From Tsuneonella rigui (GTDB taxonomy: Bacteria; Pseudomonadota; Alphaproteobacteria; Sphingomonadales; Sphingomonadaceae): a stretch of DNA of 64,000 nt. This document shows, piece by piece, positions 27,629-36,482 of the stretch (position 1 is its first letter; the number at the start of each line of letters is the position of its first letter). The notes under the pieces were generated by a model, which did not search any database, was not told the DNA's origin, and saw only the letters and a list, made by a program, of their open reading frames with translations. Made by a program: the position numbers and the translations under genes. Location: NCBI RefSeq assembly GCF_003958625.1, contig NZ_RSEL01000014.1, positions 81,045 to 145,044 of the forward strand, in the 5' to 3' direction.

Positions 27629-28642
27629 TTGGAAAGTTCAATCGCTGACACCGCGGATTCCGCCGTGGGGCAAATCACCTTTCGCCAGCTTGCCGACGCC
27701 ATGCCGCAGATGGTCTGGTCGACGCTGCCCGATGGTGCGCACGACTACTACAATGCGCAGTGGTACGCGTTCACGGGCGTAGAGCCGGGGTCGACCGATG
27801 GCGACGGCTGGAACGGAATGTTTCATCCCGACGACCAGCCGCGCGCATGGAAAGCGTGGAGCCGCAGCCTCGCGACCGGCGAGCCATACGAGATCGAGTA
27901 CCGCCTGCGGCATCATTCGGGGGAATACCGCTGGACGTTGGGCCGCGCCTTGCCCGTCCGAGACGAGGGCGGCAGGATCATTCGCTGGGTCGGGACTTGC
28001 ACCGATATCGACGAGCACAAGCGGACAGCCGAGCAGAACGAGATCCTCAGCCGAGAGCTCAGCCATCGGATCAAGAACATCTTTGCGGTGGTGAACGGGC
28101 TCATCGCACTTACCGCTCGGCAATTCCCGGCGATCAAGCCGCTCTCGGCACAGCTGCAGGGACGGATCGCATCATTGGGCAGGGCACACGACTATGCCCG
28201 ACCACATAGCGACCGCAGCGCACCGCATCCCGGGCCGCAGACCCTCAAGGCTTTGCTAAAGCAAATTCTCAGCCCCTACCCCGCGATCGACGAGGGGCGG
28301 CTGGCGATCTCCGGCGACGATCTCAAAGTGGATGATCGCGGTGCTACCCCGATCGCTCTGGTGATCCACGAACTGGCGACCAACTCAGCAAAATATGGAG
28401 CGCTGTCGGTTCCGGAGGGACGGATAGAGCTGAATGTCTCGGTCGATAGCCAAGTACGGATCCAGTGGCAGGAGCGAGGTGGCCCACCCATCGCCTGCGA
28501 GCCCAAGGAATTCGGCTTTGGGACGAGGCTGTCCGAAATCAGCATCGAACAGCAGCTCGGTGGCAAGATCGAGCGCTCGTGGGACCGCGACGGTCTTACC
28601 GTTCAGATCGATGTCGCGAGGGACCGCCTGAGCCGCGGCTGA
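27629..28642 (+). CDS. PAS-domain HWE-family sensor histidine kinase
   Basis: The 337-residue protein starts at a TTG with GGAGAG eight bases upstream. Residues ~15-135 form a PAS/PAC domain (MPQMVWSTLPDGAHDYYNAQWYAFTG ... WVGTCTDIDEHKR). The phosphorylated His146 lies in SRELSHRIKNIFAVV. The kinase domain has the HWE signatures: HELATNSAKYGALS as N-box and WQE (W-x-E). There is no membrane segment, so it senses a cytosolic signal. The stop abuts the stop of the convergent receiver gene, a likely partner. HWE kinases often feed the PhyR-EcfG stress pathway; that link is inferred. Confidence 0.9.
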   Translation: MESSIADTADSAVGQITFRQLADAMPQMVWSTLPDGAHDYYNAQWYAFTGVEPGSTDGDGWNGMFHPDDQPRAWKAWSRSLATGEPYEIEYRLRHHSGEYRWTLGRALPVRDEGGRIIRWVGTCTDIDEHKRTAEQNEILSRELSHRIKNIFAVVNGLIALTARQFPAIKPLSAQLQGRIASLGRAHDYARPHSDRSAPHPGPQTLKALLKQILSPYPAIDEGRLAISGDDLKVDDRGATPIALVIHELATNSAKYGALSVPEGRIELNVSVDSQVRIQWQERGGPPIACEPKEFGFGTRLSEISIEQQLGGKIERSWDRDGLTVQIDVARDRLSRG

Positions 28643-29044
28643 TCAGCGGAAGCGCAGGACCGCGGCCGGGGCTTCTGCGGTTTCGTCTTCTCGAAAACGC
28701 AACGCGAAACGGGTTGCGGCGAGAAGCGTCTCTTCGTCTGTCGGCTTGGTCAGCACGCCGATGGTCCCGGCGACGCCATCTCCGAGCATGCGCGGGTTCG
28801 CGGTCACAAACAGCACTGCAGCATCGTACTCGTTCGCGAGCCGCTCGCCGATCTGCGGCCCGGTCAACCCGTCGCGCAAGTTGAGATCGACCAGCGCGAG
28901 GTCAATCGATTGCGAGGTATACTCCATGGCACCCGCGAGATCAGCGGCGATGCCGAGGACGCGATAGCCGTTTTCTTCGAGGATGCTCTGCATCTCGAGC
29001 GCGACGAGAAATTCGTCTTCGACGATGAGGATGGACGCGGACAT
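28643..29044 (-). CDS. Single-domain response regulator
   Basis: The 133-residue protein is only a CheY-like receiver: acidic pocket Glu9/Asp10, phosphoacceptor Asp53 in LALVDLNLRDG, Thr in FVTAN and Lys in LTKP. There is no output domain. It probably serves as a phosphate sink or relay partner of the convergent HWE kinase. The two stop codons abut exactly in the palindrome TGATCA at 28640-28645. Confidence 0.92.
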   Translation of the reverse strand: MSASILIVEDEFLVALEMQSILEENGYRVLGIAADLAGAMEYTSQSIDLALVDLNLRDGLTGPQIGERLANEYDAAVLFVTANPRMLGDGVAGTIGVLTKPTDEETLLAATRFALRFREDETAEAPAAVLRFR

Positions 29045-29113
29045 TAGGTAGTCAAAATCCGAAAGCCGGGTTTCAGTTCCGAACTGTTTTCAACCTCAAA
29101 CCCCGCTGGATTG

Positions 29114-30262
29114 TCAAGCGATGGTCTCGCCTTTGCGCAGCTCCGCGATGGCAACGTCGTTCATGCCGATGGCGCGAAGGATACCGTCGCTCTGGTCCCC
29201 TGGCATCGGAGCGGGCTGCGGAGTGGCGGTCGCGGTGGCCGAGTAGCGCGGCGCAGGTGCGGGCTGCATCTCGCCCCCGACGTCGATGAAGGTCCCGCGC
29301 GCCTGGTTGTGGGGGTGCTCATAGGCCTCGCTCATCGTCAGCACCGGGGCGTAGCAGACGTCGGAGTGCTCCATCAGCGCATCCCATTCGGCGCGGGTCT
29401 TGCTCTTGAACAGCGCGGTGAGCTTGTCCTTGAGCGCGCCCCATTGGCCGCGGTCGTGCTGGGCGTCGAAGTCCTTGTCCTCAGCGAGGCCGGCGCGGGC
29501 GCGGAGCTCGGCGTAGAACTGCGGTTCGATGCTGCCGATCGAGACGAACTTGCCGTCCGCCGTCTCATAGGTGTCGTAGAAGTGCGCGCCGGTATCGAGC
29601 ATGTTGACGCCGAGGTCTTCCGACCACACGCCCATCGCCTTCATCCCGTGCATCATGCTCATCAGGATCGCGGTGCCGTCGGTCATCGCGGCGTCGATCA
29701 CCTGCCCCTCGCCCCCGCGTGCGACGTTGAGCAGCGCCGAGACCATTCCGAAGGCGAGCATCATCCCGCCGCCGCCGAAGTCGCCGACCATGTTGATCGG
29801 CGGGGTCGGCTTGCCGCCCGCGCGCCCGAAGTGCGCCAGCGCGCCGGCGAGCGCGATGTAGTTGATGTCATGCCCGGCGTAGGGCGCGTAAGGACCCGTC
29901 TGGCCCCAGCCGGTCATGCGGCCGTAGACGAGCTTGGGATTGTCGGCGAGCAGTTCCACCGGGCCCAGCCCCAGCCGCTCCATCACCCCGGGACGGAAGC
30001 CTTCGATGATCCCGTCGGCGCTGGCGGCGATCTTGCGCGCTAGCGCGACACCCTCGGCGCTCTTCAGGTCGATCGCGATCGACTTGCGGCCGCGGGCGAG
30101 CACGTCCTTGCTGGTCACCGGTTGCGACCCGCCGCGCGAGCCGCTGGCGCGGTCGATGCGGATCACCTCGGCGCCGTGATCGGCGAGCATCATCCCGCAG
30201 AACGGACCCGGGCCGATGCCGGCGAATTCGACGATGCGGATGCCGTCCAGCGGGCCGGGCAT
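29114..30262 (-). CDS. Alpha-methylacyl-CoA racemase (CaiB/BaiF family)
   Basis: The 382-residue protein belongs to the family III CoA-transferases. It carries the racemase catalytic pair seen in mycobacterial MCR: His131 in AGHDINYIALAG and Asp161 in NMVGDFGGGG, with the same 30-residue spacing, plus an YDTYETADGKFVSIGSIEPQF segment. It interconverts (R)- and (S)-2-methylacyl-CoA so that methyl-branched chains can enter beta-oxidation. The ATG overlaps the crotonase stop by one base (TAATG). Confidence 0.92.
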   Translation of the reverse strand: MPGPLDGIRIVEFAGIGPGPFCGMMLADHGAEVIRIDRASGSRGGSQPVTSKDVLARGRKSIAIDLKSAEGVALARKIAASADGIIEGFRPGVMERLGLGPVELLADNPKLVYGRMTGWGQTGPYAPYAGHDINYIALAGALAHFGRAGGKPTPPINMVGDFGGGGMMLAFGMVSALLNVARGGEGQVIDAAMTDGTAILMSMMHGMKAMGVWSEDLGVNMLDTGAHFYDTYETADGKFVSIGSIEPQFYAELRARAGLAEDKDFDAQHDRGQWGALKDKLTALFKSKTRAEWDALMEHSDVCYAPVLTMSEAYEHPHNQARGTFIDVGGEMQPAPAPRYSATATATPQPAPMPGDQSDGILRAIGMNDVAIAELRKGETIA

Positions 30263-31023
30263 TACTTGCCCTTCCAGTTGGGCGCGCGCTTCTCGGCGAA
30301 GGCGAGGCTGCCCTCGCGCGCGTCCTCGCTCATGAATACCTGCGGCATCAGTTCGCCCTGCTTCTGCCAGCGCTCGGCGTGGCTCCAGCCGGGGGATTCG
30401 TTGATCACCTGCTTCGACACGCGCACCGCGACCGGGCCGTTGGCGGTGACCGCCTTGGCCAGTTCCAGCGCCCCATCGAGCGCCGATCCCTCGGTCACGC
30501 GGTTGATCAGGCCGAGGTCGTAGGCGCGCTGGGCATCGATGAAGTCGCCGGTCAGCGCCAGCTCCATCGCAATCTTGGGCGGGATCATCGCCGGCAGCTT
30601 GACCAGCCCGCCCGCCGCCGCGGCGAGCCCGCGCTTGGCCTCGGGAATGCCGAACTTGGCCTTGGAATTGGCGACGACGAGGTCGCACGAGATCATCAGC
30701 TCGAACCCGCCGGCGAGCGCGTAGCCCTCGACCGCGGCGATCAGCGGCTTGACCGGGCCCTTCTCGGTGATTCCGCCGAACCCGCGGCCCTCGACGCTCG
30801 GCCGTTCGCCGCGCAGGAAGCCCTTGAGGTCCATCCCCGAGCAGAATGTCCCGCCCGCCCCGGTGAGGATCGCGACCCGGAGGCTGTCGTCGCTGTCGAG
30901 CCGGTCCATCGCATCGGCAATGCCTTGCGCGGCGGAGGCGTTCATCGCGTTCTTCGCCTCGGGCCGGTTGATGGTGACGATCAGCACGCCGTCACGGACT
31001 TCGGTCAGCAGTTCCTCGCTCAC
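30262..31023 (-). CDS. Enoyl-CoA hydratase/isomerase (crotonase) family protein
   Basis: The 253-residue crotonase-fold protein starts at GTG 31023, preceded by GGGAG seven bases upstream. The oxyanion-hole segments are visible as GTFCSGMDLKGF and AAVEGYALAGGFELMISCDLVVA. EAKRGLAAAAGGL occupies the region of the second catalytic Glu. It hydrates enoyl-CoA or acts as a related isomerase/hydrolase. It forms an operon with the racemase and is divergent from the thiolase over a shared LiuR-like site. Confidence 0.9.
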   Translation of the reverse strand: MSEELLTEVRDGVLIVTINRPEAKNAMNASAAQGIADAMDRLDSDDSLRVAILTGAGGTFCSGMDLKGFLRGERPSVEGRGFGGITEKGPVKPLIAAVEGYALAGGFELMISCDLVVANSKAKFGIPEAKRGLAAAAGGLVKLPAMIPPKIAMELALTGDFIDAQRAYDLGLINRVTEGSALDGALELAKAVTANGPVAVRVSKQVINESPGWSHAERWQKQGELMPQVFMSEDAREGSLAFAEKRAPNWKGK

Positions 31024-31076
31024 AGCGACTCTCCCATTTCGCTTTGCAACTTGTCTTGTGCAGCTTGTCGGCACGG

Positions 31077-31092
31077 TTTACGTTTCCGTCAA
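31077..31092. promoter_or_regulatory. LiuR-like operator candidate, copy 3
   Basis: TTTACGTTTCCGTCAA lies between the divergent crotonase-racemase operon and the thiolase gene, 28 bases before the thiolase ATG. It matches the site at 3375-3390 in 14 of 16 bases. Its position would allow one regulator to control both directions. Confidence 0.45.
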
Positions 31093-31120
31093 CCTGATTC
31101 CCCACACGAGAGGATTTCCG

Positions 31121-32374
31121 ATGCCCGAAGCCTACATCATCGACGCGGTGCGCACCCCCCGGGGCATCGGCAAGCCGGGCAAGGGCGCGCTCTCGCACCT
31201 CCACCCGCAGCACCTCGCCGCGACGGTGCTGACCGCGATCAAGGAGCGCAACCACCTCGACACCAGCACGGTTGACGACATCGTCTGGTCGACCAGCAGC
31301 CAGAACGGCAAGCAGGGCGGCGACCTCGGGCGCATGGCGGCGCTTTCGGCGGGCTACGACGTCAAGGCGAGCGGGACCACGCTCGACCGCTTCTGCGGCG
31401 GCGGCATTTCTTCGGTGAACTTCGCGGCCGCCTCGGTCATGTCGGGCATGGAGGACTGCGTCATCGCCGGCGGCACCGAGATGATGAGCTACACCGCCGC
31501 CCACGCCGCAGAACAGGCCAACGCCGGCCTCCCGCCGCGCCTGATGGGCAGCGGGCACGAGGCGCTCGACGAACTGCATCCGCAATCGCACCAAGGCGTG
31601 TGCGGCGATGCCATCGCCACCATCGAGGGCATCGACCGCAAGGCGCTTGACGACCTAGCGCTGGTCAGCCAGCAGCGCGCCGACCGCGCGATCAAGGAAG
31701 GCCGCTTCGACAAGAGCGTGGTGCCGGTGAAGAACCCGGACGGTTCGATCGCGCTCGACCGGGAGGAGTTCCCCCGCCCTGAGACGACCGCCGAGGGCCT
31801 CGCCGCGCTGCAGCCGAGCTTCGGCAAGCTGGCCGATTTCGAAATCGGCGGGACCACCTTCCGCAAGCAGATCAACCGCCGCTATCCCGATCTCGAGATC
31901 CAGCACTTCCACCACGCCGGCAACAGCTCGGGCGTGGTCGACGGCGCGGCGGCGCTGCTGATCACCTCGCCCGACTATGCGCAGAAGAACGGCCTCAAGC
32001 CGCGCGCGCGCATCGTCGCCTACGCCAACCAGGGCGACGACCCCACGCTGATGCTCAACGCCCCGGTCCCGGCGGCGAAGAAGGTGCTCGAGAAGGCCGG
32101 TCTCAAAAAGGACGACATCGACGTGTGGGAGATCAACGAGGCGTTCTCGGTGGTCGCCGAGAAGTTCATCCGGGACCTCGATCTCGACCGCGAGAAGGTT
32201 AACATCAACGGCGGCGCGATGGCGCTGGGACACCCGATCGGCGCCACCGGCTCGATCCTTGTCGGCACGGCGCTCGACGAACTCGAGCGCTCGGGTGGGC
32301 GCTACGGCCTCATCACTATGTGCGCCGCGGGCGGCATGGCCCCGGCAGTGATCATCGAGCGCATCGACGGCTAA
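31121..32374 (+). CDS. Acetyl-CoA C-acyltransferase (thiolase)
   Basis: The 417-residue thiolase has nucleophile Cys92 (DRFCGGGISSV), His371 (GGAMALGHPIGATG) and Cys401 (TMCAAGGMAP), the complete catalytic set. It starts EAYIIDAVRTPRG. The ribosome binding site GAGAGGA lies six bases before the ATG. It cleaves 3-ketoacyl-CoA in the last step of beta-oxidation, consistent with the acyl-CoA dehydrogenase and crotonase nearby. The hydrolase gene follows four bases later. Confidence 0.95.
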   Translation: MPEAYIIDAVRTPRGIGKPGKGALSHLHPQHLAATVLTAIKERNHLDTSTVDDIVWSTSSQNGKQGGDLGRMAALSAGYDVKASGTTLDRFCGGGISSVNFAAASVMSGMEDCVIAGGTEMMSYTAAHAAEQANAGLPPRLMGSGHEALDELHPQSHQGVCGDAIATIEGIDRKALDDLALVSQQRADRAIKEGRFDKSVVPVKNPDGSIALDREEFPRPETTAEGLAALQPSFGKLADFEIGGTTFRKQINRRYPDLEIQHFHHAGNSSGVVDGAAALLITSPDYAQKNGLKPRARIVAYANQGDDPTLMLNAPVPAAKKVLEKAGLKKDDIDVWEINEAFSVVAEKFIRDLDLDREKVNINGGAMALGHPIGATGSILVGTALDELERSGGRYGLITMCAAGGMAPAVIIERIDG

Positions 32375-32378
32375 GTCG

Positions 32379-33305
32379 ATGAGCACCCGCCACCTCGTCG
32401 ATGCGGACATCGCGCCGCTGCTCGACGTGATGCCGCCGACCGACTGGTCGACGCCGATTCCGGAACTGCGCGCGATGTCGCGCTGGGAGCTGCCGCCGCC
32501 GGTCATCGCGCCGGAGGTGCGGACGATCGACGGGCCAAACGGTCCGGTCGAGGTCTACCTGTTCGTCCCCGCCGAGCGGCAGGGCAGCGGCGCGGTGTTA
32601 CACATCCACGGCGGCGGGATGATCATGGGCTCGGTCGCCACGTTCCAGGCCGGCCCGGCGGGGCTGGCGCAGAACCTCGGCGTGCCGGTTGCCTCGGTCG
32701 AGTACCGGCTGGCGCCCGAACATCCTTTTCCCGCCCCGCAGGAGGATTGCTACGCGGCGCTCAAGTGGCTGTCGGGTGAGGCCGAGGCGCTCGGTATCGA
32801 TGCGGCCAAAATCGTCGTCGCGGGCGAAAGCGCGGGCGGCGGCCTCGCCGCTGCGGTCGCGTTGATGGCGCGCGATCGCGGCGGGCCGCCGCTGGCGGGG
32901 CAGGTGTTGACCTACCCCATGCTCGACCACCGCACCGGCGGCCCGGACTGCCAGTGGAAGAACCCCGGCGTCGGCGAGTTCGTGTGGACGCCCGAGGGCA
33001 ACCGCATCGGCTGGGGCGCGCTCAAGGGCGATTACGCTGCCGACGACGACCGTAAGGGCTGGTTCTCGCCCGCCTTGGCCGACGACCTGTCAGGACTTCC
33101 GGCGACGTGGATCGGCACCGGCAGCCTCGACCTCTTCTTCGACGAGGATCTCGACTACGCGCGCCGCCTCGCCGCGGCCAGGGTTCCGGTCGAGCTGCAC
33201 AGCTATCCGGGCGCGGTGCACGCGTTCAATCTCGTGCCCGAGGCCGGCATCAGCAAGCAGTTCAACGCCGACATGCTCGGCGCACTATCACGCATGGTCG
33301 CCTGA
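32379..33305 (+). CDS. Alpha/beta hydrolase, hormone-sensitive-lipase family
   Basis: The 308-residue esterase has the HGGG oxyanion motif (LHIHGGGMIMGS), the nucleophile motif GESAGGG, an acidic residue in GSLDLFFDED and the catalytic His in GAVHAFN. It has no signal peptide and is likely a cytosolic carboxylesterase. It starts four bases after the thiolase stop, so it is probably co-transcribed. Confidence 0.9.
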   Translation: MSTRHLVDADIAPLLDVMPPTDWSTPIPELRAMSRWELPPPVIAPEVRTIDGPNGPVEVYLFVPAERQGSGAVLHIHGGGMIMGSVATFQAGPAGLAQNLGVPVASVEYRLAPEHPFPAPQEDCYAALKWLSGEAEALGIDAAKIVVAGESAGGGLAAAVALMARDRGGPPLAGQVLTYPMLDHRTGGPDCQWKNPGVGEFVWTPEGNRIGWGALKGDYAADDDRKGWFSPALADDLSGLPATWIGTGSLDLFFDEDLDYARRLAAARVPVELHSYPGAVHAFNLVPEAGISKQFNADMLGALSRMVA

Positions 33306-33324
33306 GCGCGCCAACCGGGCGCGC
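33306..33324. terminator. Possible terminator hairpin after the esterase gene
   Basis: A seven-bp perfect stem (GCGCGCC, 33306-33312, with GGCGCGC, 33318-33324) around a five-base loop begins directly after the stop codon. No T-tract follows, so function as a terminator is uncertain. Confidence 0.35.
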
Positions 33325-33356
33325 CAGACTCGACATCGGGCCGCTCCGCTGCTATC

Positions 33357-33374
33357 TAGTTTCACAAGAAACTA
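33357..33374. promoter_or_regulatory. Operator-like palindrome upstream of hppD
   Basis: TAGTTTC-ACAA-GAAACTA is a perfect seven-bp inverted repeat with a four-base spacer, 18 bases before the hppD start. Its AT content stands out from its surroundings. Position and symmetry suggest the binding site of a dimeric repressor (MarR- or Lrp-type regulators control hpd genes in other bacteria). No such regulator is in the window. Confidence 0.5.
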
Positions 33375-33392
33375 ATGCGCGGAGACCCTGAC

Positions 33393-34496
33393 ATGGCCGA
33401 CCTGTTCGAGAACCCCGTTGGCCTCGACGGCTTCGAATTCGTCGAGTTCTGCGCGCCCGAGAAAGGCATGCTCGAACCGGTGTTCGAGAGCATGGGCTTC
33501 GCGCATGTCGCCAACCACCGCTCGAAGGACGTCCAGCTGTGGCGCCAGGGGGGCATCAACCTGATCGCCAACTACGAACCGCGCAGCGCCGCGTGGTTCT
33601 TCGCCCGTGAGCACGGTCCCAGCGCGTGCGGCATGGGCTTCCGCGTTCGCGACGCGCGCAAGGCCTATGCGCTGCTGCTCGAGAAGGGTGCCGAGCCGGT
33701 GCAGGTCGAAACCGGCCCGATGGAACTCCACATCCCGGCGATCCGCGGCATCGGCGGCGCGATCGTGTACCTGGTCGACCGCTACGAGGGTAAGACCGGC
33801 GACGACGATCTCACCATCTACGACATCGACTTCGAGTACCTGCCGGGCGTCGAACGCCGCCCCGAGGGCGCGGGCTTCAGTCACATCGACCACCTGACGC
33901 ACAACGTCTACGGCGGGCGGATGAAGTTCTGGGCGGACTATTACGAGACGCTCTTCAACTTCCGCGAGATCCGCTACTTCGACATCAAGGGCGAATACAC
34001 CGGCCTCACCTCCAAGGCGCTAACCGCGCCCGACGGCAAGATCCGCATCCCGCTCAATGAGGAAGGCGAAGGCGGCAAGGGCCAGATCGAGGAATTCCTG
34101 CGCGAATTCAACGGCGAGGGCATCCAGCACATCGCGCTCATCTGCGACGACCTCGTGCCCGCATGGGACAAGCTCAAGGCGTACGGCGTGCCGTTCATGA
34201 CCGCCCCGCCGGAAACCTACTACAAGATGCTCGACGAGCGCCTGCCCGGCCACGGCGAGGACGCGAGTGCGCTCAAGACCCGCGGCATTCTTCTCGACGG
34301 CACCACCGAGGGCGGTTCGCCCCGCCTGCTGCTGCAGATCTTCGCCCAGGCGCAGGTCGGGCCGGTGTTCTTCGAATTCATCCAGCGCAAGGGCGACGAA
34401 GGCTTCGGCGAAGGCAACTTCAAGGCGCTGTTCGAGAGCATGGAACGCGACCAGATCGAGCGCGGCGTGCTGCAGGTCGAGGAGCCGGCGGAATGA
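33393..34496 (+). CDS. hppD: 4-hydroxyphenylpyruvate dioxygenase
   Basis: The 367-residue protein has the two-domain VOC fold. The iron triad is visible as His164 ([13 protein letters not shown]), His246 (EGIQHIAL) and Glu328 ([25 protein letters not shown], where the C-terminal helix gate also lies). It converts 4-hydroxyphenylpyruvate to homogentisate in tyrosine degradation. The ATG at 33393 has GGAGA seven bases upstream. An earlier ATG at 33375 directly abuts the operator palindrome and lacks a ribosome binding site. It overlaps the next gene by ATGA. Confidence 0.96.
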   Translation: MADLFENPVGLDGFEFVEFCAPEKGMLEPVFESMGFAHVANHRSKDVQLWRQGGINLIANYEPRSAAWFFAREHGPSACGMGFRVRDARKAYALLLEKGAEPVQVETGPMELHIPAIRGIGGAIVYLVDRYEGKTGDDDLTIYDIDFEYLPGVERRPEGAGFSHIDHLTHNVYGGRMKFWADYYETLFNFREIRYFDIKGEYTGLTSKALTAPDGKIRIPLNEEGEGGKGQIEEFLREFNGEGIQHIALICDDLVPAWDKLKAYGVPFMTAPPETYYKMLDERLPGHGEDASALKTRGILLDGTTEGGSPRLLLQIFAQAQVGPVFFEFIQRKGDEGFGEGNFKALFESMERDQIERGVLQVEEPAE

Positions 34497-35059
34497 GCGC
34501 TCATCCGGTACAGCTCGGCGGAATCCATCATGCGGCATACCGCTGCAAGGACGCCAAGGAGACGGTCGAATGGTACGGCCGCGTGCTCGGCATGGACTAC
34601 ACCACCGCCTTCGCCGAGGATCACGTCCCCTCGACCGGTGACTACGATCCCTACATGCACGTGTTTCTGGATGCGGGTAACGGCAACGTGCTCGCGTTCT
34701 TCGAACTGCCCAACCAGAAGGACATGGGCCGCGACGAGAACACTCCCGCGTGGGTCCAGCACCTGGCGTTCAAGGTCGGCAGTGAGGACGAGCTGCTCGC
34801 GGCGAAGAAGCACGTCGAGGCGCAGGGGATCGACGTGCTCGGCCCGACCCATCACGGTATCTTCAAGTCGATCTATTTCTTCGATCCCAACGGTCACCGC
34901 GTGGAGCTCGCCGCCGACATCGGCACAGACGAGCAGTATGCCGAACTGAAGCGCGTGGCGCCGATGATGCTCGACGAGTGGAGCCAGACCAAGAAGGCCC
35001 CCCGCCACGCCGACTGGCTGCACAAATTGGCGCGCGAGGAGCACGCCCAGAAGGACTAG
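34493..35059 (+). CDS. VOC-family (glyoxalase-like) protein
   Basis: The 188-residue protein has one vicinal-oxygen-chelate module pair. Metal-ligand candidates are [12 protein letters not shown] near the N-terminus, WVQHLAFKV in the middle and [10 protein letters not shown] later. It is translationally coupled to hppD by an ATGA overlap, so a role in aromatic amino acid or homogentisate metabolism is likely. The exact reaction (isomerase, dioxygenase or lyase) is not deducible. Confidence 0.85.
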   Translation: MSAHPVQLGGIHHAAYRCKDAKETVEWYGRVLGMDYTTAFAEDHVPSTGDYDPYMHVFLDAGNGNVLAFFELPNQKDMGRDENTPAWVQHLAFKVGSEDELLAAKKHVEAQGIDVLGPTHHGIFKSIYFFDPNGHRVELAADIGTDEQYAELKRVAPMMLDEWSQTKKAPRHADWLHKLAREEHAQKD

Positions 35060-35111
35060 GGCCGGGGGTAGCGTTACCGCTCTGTTTACCCCTCGCCGCT
35101 AGAGCGGGGGC

Positions 35112-36413
35112 ATGCGCGGCGAGAACAAACCGGAAGTCTGTGTTATCGGCCTTGGCTACATCGGCCTGCCGACCGCGGCGATCATCGCCCGGGCCAACTG
35201 CCGGGTGACCGGGATCGACGTGTCGCAACACGTGGTTGACACGATCAACCGGGGCGAAATCCATATCGAGGAAGTCGATCTCGACGGCCTAGTACAGGGC
35301 GTCGTCCAGCGCGGGATGCTGACCGCGTCGGCCGAGATCGTGCCGGCCGACGTGTTCGTGATCGCGGTGCCTACTCCGTTCGAGAAGGACGGCCAGCACA
35401 CCCCCGACATCAGTTACGTGATCGCTGCCGCCACCAGCCTCGCCGCGGTGCTCAAGAAGGGCGACTGCGTAATCCTCGAATCGACCTCGCCCGTCGGCAC
35501 CACCGAGGCGTTGCGCGATCGGCTGGCGGCGCTGCGGCCCGACCTCAAGATGCCGGGCCTGACTGCGGAAACGCCTGACGTATCGATCGCCTATTGCCCC
35601 GAGCGGGTGCTGCCCGGCCGCATCCTCGAGGAATTGACGCACAACGACCGCTCGATCGGCGGGATTACCCCGCGCTGCGCCCGCAAGGCGCTGGCGTTCT
35701 ACAAGCTGTTCGTGCGCGGCACCTGCATCACGACCGACGCCCGCAGCGCCGAGATGACCAAGCTGGTCGAGAACGCCTACCGCGACGTCAATATCGCCTT
35801 CGCCAACGAGCTTTCGATGATCGCCGACCGCATGGGCCTCGACGTGTGGGAGGTGATCCGTCTCGCCAACCGCCACCCCCGGGTGAACATCCTCCAGCCC
35901 GGCCCGGGCGTGGGCGGACACTGCATCGCGGTCGATCCCTGGTTCATCGTCAGCAGCGCGCCGGAGGAGGCGAAAGTCATCCGCACCGCGCGCGAGGTCA
36001 ACGACGCCAAGATGCACCACGTATTGGCCCAGGCGACCGAACTGATCGAAGCCAACCCAGGCGTCCCGGTCGCCTGCCTCGGCCTCGCCTTCAAGGCCAA
36101 CATCGACGACTTCCGCGAGAGCCCGGCGCGCTTCGTCGCCGCCAATCTGGCGCGCAAGTTCGGCAACAGGGTGCGGATCGTCGAACCCTATGCCGCGGAG
36201 CTGCCGCTCGAGTTCACCGACACCGGCGCGACATTGGTCGACATCGACACCGCGCTCGAAACCTGCGGCGTGCTGATAGTGCTAGTCGACCACGACGTGT
36301 TCCGCGTGGTCCCGGCCGAGGAGCGGACTGGCGCAGCGGTCTACGATACACGGGGCATCTGGCCCGACACGGCGCGCGCCCAGCCGGCGCCGCACATCCG
36401 CCTCGCCAGCTAG
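35112..36413 (+). CDS. wecC: UDP-N-acetyl-D-mannosamine dehydrogenase
   Basis: The 433-residue nucleotide-sugar dehydrogenase has the NAD motif GLGYIGLP near residue 14, the ESTSPVGTTE block, central helix LVENAYRDVNIAFANELSMI and catalytic Cys271 in GVGGHCIAVDPWF. The residues around the active site fit the WecC subfamily more than UDP-glucose dehydrogenase. It oxidises UDP-ManNAc to UDP-ManNAcA, a precursor of exopolysaccharide or capsule sugars. It is complete, in contrast to the truncated dehydrogenase next to it. No wecB epimerase is adjacent. Confidence 0.92.
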   Translation: MRGENKPEVCVIGLGYIGLPTAAIIARANCRVTGIDVSQHVVDTINRGEIHIEEVDLDGLVQGVVQRGMLTASAEIVPADVFVIAVPTPFEKDGQHTPDISYVIAAATSLAAVLKKGDCVILESTSPVGTTEALRDRLAALRPDLKMPGLTAETPDVSIAYCPERVLPGRILEELTHNDRSIGGITPRCARKALAFYKLFVRGTCITTDARSAEMTKLVENAYRDVNIAFANELSMIADRMGLDVWEVIRLANRHPRVNILQPGPGVGGHCIAVDPWFIVSSAPEEAKVIRTAREVNDAKMHHVLAQATELIEANPGVPVACLGLAFKANIDDFRESPARFVAANLARKFGNRVRIVEPYAAELPLEFTDTGATLVDIDTALETCGVLIVLVDHDVFRVVPAEERTGAAVYDTRGIWPDTARAQPAPHIRLAS

Positions 36414-36428
36414 GCGATTGCCAGCACG

Positions 36429-36481
36429 GGGCGGGACCGGTAGTCCCGCGCCCGAATACATCCGATTTGGGCGGGACCGGT
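36429..36481. repeat. Direct repeat and hairpin between the two dehydrogenase genes
   Basis: The 13-mer GGGCGGGACCGGT occurs at 36429-36441 and again at 36469-36481, 40 bases apart. The first copy is also part of a perfect hairpin: GCGGGAC (36431-36437), loop CGGTA, GTCCCGC (36443-36449). The second copy directly precedes the TTG start of the chimeric gene and leaves no good ribosome binding site there. The hairpin may terminate the wecC transcript. Confidence 0.6.
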
Positions 36482-36482
36482 C

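Noticed and set aside
33375..33392. Earlier ATG at 33375 as hppD start
   Set aside because: It touches the operator palindrome and lacks a ribosome binding site, whereas ATG 33393 has GGAGA at good distance.
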